NCBI GenBank assembly: GCA_900551135.1 | Contig: URUX01000049.1 | Location: forward strand, 1 to 15,150 | DNA length: 15,150 nt | From: an uncultured Clostridium sp. | Lineage (GTDB): Bacteria; Bacillota; Clostridia; Lachnospirales; Lachnospiraceae | Direction of reading: 5' to 3' | In this document: positions 12,993 to 15,150 of the stretch, piece by piece | How the letters are laid out: the number at the start of each line of letters is the position of its first letter | Position numbering within the stretch: the first letter of the stretch is position 1 | Position numbers and translations under genes: made by a program | Notes under the pieces: generated by a model | Databases searched by the model: none | Seen by the model: only the letters and a program-made list of their open reading frames with translations | What the model was told of the DNA's origin: nothing

Positions 12993-15150
12993 CTATCTTG
13001 GAACCTCTACCATAGTGTAAGCCTCGATCATATCGTCTTCCTGAAGATCGTTGAACTTGTCAAATACAAGGCCGCACTCATAGCCGGTAGCAACTTCTTT
13101 TACATCATCTTTGAAACGCTTTAAGGATACAACGTCACCATCAAACAGCTGTTCGCCGTCTCTGGTAATACGTGCCTTGCATCCTCTGGTAAACTTTCCG
13201 TCTAATACATAAGAACCTGCAATGGTACCTACGCCGGAGGCCTTGAAGGTCTGGCGCACAACTGCATGACCGATCACCTTTTCCTCGAAAATCGGATCCA
13301 ACATGCCCTTCATGGCTGCTTCTACGTCTTCAATTGCCTGGTAAATTACCTTATACAGTCTTACGTCTACTTTTTCCCGATCGGCTACGGATTTTGCAGT
13401 CGCATCCGGTCTTACGTTAAAGCCAATGATAATTGCATTGGAAGCAGATGCCAAGGAAACGTCGGACTCGTTGATTGCGCCTACGCCGCCATGGATTACC
13501 TTTACTGCAACTTCTTCGTTGGAAAGTTTTACTAAGCTCTGCTTTACTGCTTCTACAGAACCCTGTACGTCTGCCTTGATAATAATCGGCAGTTCTTTAA
13601 TATTACCAGCCTGAATCTGGCTGAACAGGTCATCCAGAGACAGTTTTGCCTTGGTATCTTCAATCAGCTTATTCTTGCTTTCTGAAATAAAGGTTTCGGC
13701 AAAGCTTCTTGCTTCTTTTTCATTGGCAGTATTTACTAAAATCTCACCTGCATTTGGAACGTCATTTAAGCCTAAGATCTCTACCGGAGTAGACGGGCCT
13801 GCTTCTTTTACTCTGCGTCCCTTGTCATCCATCATGGCACGTACCTTACCATAACATGCGCCGCAGGCTACAATATCGCCTACATGCAGAGTACCTTTCT
13901 GTACCAGAACGGTGGCAACCGGTCCTTTTCCCTTATCCAGTTCGGCCTCGATGATAATACCTCTCGCATTACGGTTTGGATTTGCCTTTAACTCTTTTAC
14001 TTCTGCAGTCAGAAGAATCATTTCCAGCAAGTCCTTAATACCGGTCTGTGCATGTGCGGAAACCGGCACACATACGGTAGTGCCGCCCCAGTCTTCTGGA
14101 ATCAGTTCGTATTCGGAAAGTTCCTGCTTTACCCGATCAATGTTGGCGCTTGGCTTATCAATCTTATTGATTGCAACAATAATCTCAACGCCTGCAGCCT
14201 TGGCATGGTTAATCGCCTCCACAGTCTGAGGCATTACGCCGTCGTCTGCTGCGACTACTAATACTGCAATATCCGTAGACTGGGCGCCTCTCATACGCAT
14301 GGCGGTAAAGGCCTCATGTCCTGGCGTATCTAAGAATGTGATCTTCTGACCATTAATCTCAACCACATAAGCGCCGATATGCTGGGTAATGCCGCCGGCC
14401 TCTCTGGAGGTTACATTGGTCTTACGAATAGCATCCAGAAGAGAAGTTTTACCGTGGTCAACGTGACCCATAACGCAGACAACCGGAGGTCTGGTTACCA
14501 TGGTTTCTTCTGCATCTTCTTCCTCTTTCAGAAGTTCGGCAATCACATCTACCTTTTCTTCTTTTTCGCAAAGGACATCAAATTCCATTGCAATCTCTTC
14601 TGCCTGCTCGTAATCTACTTCCTGGTTTACAGTTACCATCTTGCCCTGAAGGAATAATTTCTTAACAATGGCAGATGGCTGCAGCTTCATCTTGTCAGCC
14701 AGATCACGGATAGTAATGGTTTCCGGAAGCGTGATAACCTTAACGGTCTCTACCTTGGCTTCTTCCTTCTTAACCGGCATAATAAATGCGCCCTTCTGCG
14801 GCTTTCCGCCCTTTAAGCCGGATTTTGCCTTTCCGTCCTCCACTCTGTCTCTCTTATCAAATCTGTCGTTTTTATGTGCATTTTTATTCTGGCGGTTGCT
14901 GGATGGCTTGGTCTGTACTGGTGCATCAAAGGATGACTTACCAGACTGTCCTCTGCCGGAACCCTGACCGGAACGTCCGGAAAATCCACCCTGGCGTCCG
15001 TCTCTCTGATTGTCTTTGTTAAATCCGCCCTGACGGCTGTCTCTCTGGCCATCTTTATTAAATCCGCCCTGACGGTTATCTCTCTGGCCATCGCGGTTAA
15101 ATCCGCCCTGACGGCTGTCTCTCTGGCCATCTTTATTAAATCCGCCCTGA
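12993..15150 (-). CDS. infB: Translation initiation factor IF-2, N-terminus cut by window end
   Basis: The frame is open from the stop at 12993 to the window edge, giving 718 visible residues; the true start lies outside. IF-2 is the GTPase that places initiator tRNA on the 30S subunit and promotes subunit joining. From the N side there are 39-bp tandem repeats encoding QGGFN(K/R)DGQRD units, a Gly/Arg/Gln-rich and basic disordered stretch, an IF2N domain (coding about 14738-14580), then the G domain: G1 GHVDHGKT (14468-14445), G2 GGITQHIGAY, G3 DTPGHEAF, G4 NKID and G5 SAH. Domains II, III and the C-terminal IF2-C region follow in full, ending YTMVEVPR. A GTG at 14843 could be mistaken for the start, but the reading frame continues upstream with typical IF-2 N-terminal composition. 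It leads the rbfA-nrnA-truB-ribF series. Confidence 0.97.
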   Translation of the reverse strand, partial: QGGFNKDGQRDSRQGGFNRDGQRDNRQGGFNKDGQRDSRQGGFNKDNQRDGRQGGFSGRSGQGSGRGQSGKSSFDAPVQTKPSSNRQNKNAHKNDRFDKRDRVEDGKAKSGLKGGKPQKGAFIMPVKKEEAKVETVKVITLPETITIRDLADKMKLQPSAIVKKLFLQGKMVTVNQEVDYEQAEEIAMEFDVLCEKEEKVDVIAELLKEEEDAEETMVTRPPVVCVMGHVDHGKTSLLDAIRKTNVTSREAGGITQHIGAYVVEINGQKITFLDTPGHEAFTAMRMRGAQSTDIAVLVVAADDGVMPQTVEAINHAKAAGVEIIVAINKIDKPSANIDRVKQELSEYELIPEDWGGTTVCVPVSAHAQTGIKDLLEMILLTAEVKELKANPNRNARGIIIEAELDKGKGPVATVLVQKGTLHVGDIVACGACYGKVRAMMDDKGRRVKEAGPSTPVEILGLNDVPNAGEILVNTANEKEARSFAETFISESKNKLIEDTKAKLSLDDLFSQIQAGNIKELPIIIKADVQGSVEAVKQSLVKLSNEEVAVKVIHGGVGAINESDVSLASASNAIIIGFNVRPDATAKSVADREKVDVRLYKVIYQAIEDVEAAMKGMLDPIFEEKVIGHAVVRQTFKASGVGTIAGSYVLDGKFTRGCKARITRDGEQLFDGDVVSLKRFKDDVKEVATGYECGLVFDKFNDLQEDDMIEAYTMVEVPR
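14994..15149 (-). repeat. Four 39-bp tandem repeats inside infB
   Basis: Four consecutive 13-codon units read QGGFNKDGQRDSR, QGGFNRDGQRDNR, QGGFNKDGQRDSR and QGGFNKDNQRDGR (15149-15111, 15110-15072, 15071-15033, 15032-14994), followed by a diverged partial unit beginning QGGFSGR. The units are in frame, nearly identical at DNA level, and run off the window end, so the full copy number is unknown. Confidence 0.93.

Noticed and set aside
14843..14843. GTG at 14843 as the infB start
   Set aside because: The frame is open upstream to the window edge with typical IF-2 disordered sequence, so this is an internal valine codon.
14813..15130. 105-residue minus-strand frame with repeated MARETAVRADL-like units
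   Set aside because: It is the infB tandem repeat read in the wrong frame; the infB frame is open through and carries the family composition.
14994..15149. CRISPR-like repeat array
   Set aside because: Units are contiguous without spacers, keep the infB reading frame and encode a regular peptide repeat.

Overview
The window looks like chromosomal DNA of a Gram-positive anaerobe of the class Clostridia, most likely family Lachnospiraceae. This rests on moderate GC, strong GGAGG-type ribosome binding sites, rho-independent terminators, a LytS/YesN-type two-component pair beside a sugar-acid transporter, and the gene order infB-rbfA-nrnA-truB-ribF. The genus cannot be read from the sequence.

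Left part (1-8606, all minus strand): a catabolic locus that fits use of pectin-derived uronates. In transcription order it holds an SDR-type D-mannonate oxidoreductase (uxuB-like) with its own terminator; a sensor kinase and AraC-type response regulator whose genes overlap by 4 nt and end in a terminator; a TRAP transporter (lipoprotein binding protein dctP, then dctQ and dctM); a small alpha/beta-hydrolase esterase; and an oligogalacturonate lyase (ogl) cut by the window start. A plausible flow is that the kinase senses an external ligand, the regulator switches on dctP, the TRAP system imports uronates or short oligouronides, the esterase removes ester groups, Ogl cleaves unsaturated digalacturonate, and the mannonate oxidoreductase acts in the hexuronate branch. 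The substrate is inferred from Ogl and UxuB, not from the transporter.

Middle (8607-9673): a 158-bp divergent promoter region, then a plus-strand AraC/cupin regulator. It is the only plus-strand gene and a natural candidate to control the divergent uxuB.

Right part (9643-15150, minus strand): the conserved translation and cofactor operon infB (start outside the window), rbfA, nrnA, truB, ribF. The araC and ribF coding ends converge and overlap by 31 bp, which marks the junction between accessory locus and housekeeping operon.

The most notable non-coding signals are three GTA-plus-T-tract motifs spaced exactly 20 bp apart upstream of the dctP promoter, a 12-bp-stem terminator between dctP and dctQ, a 10-bp hairpin before the esterase, a palindrome abutting the uxuB -10 box, and 39-bp in-frame tandem repeats in the N-terminal part of infB. 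I see no RNA genes, mobile elements, CRISPR arrays or genuinely unknown multi-gene system. No stretch over 300 bases lacks a gene.
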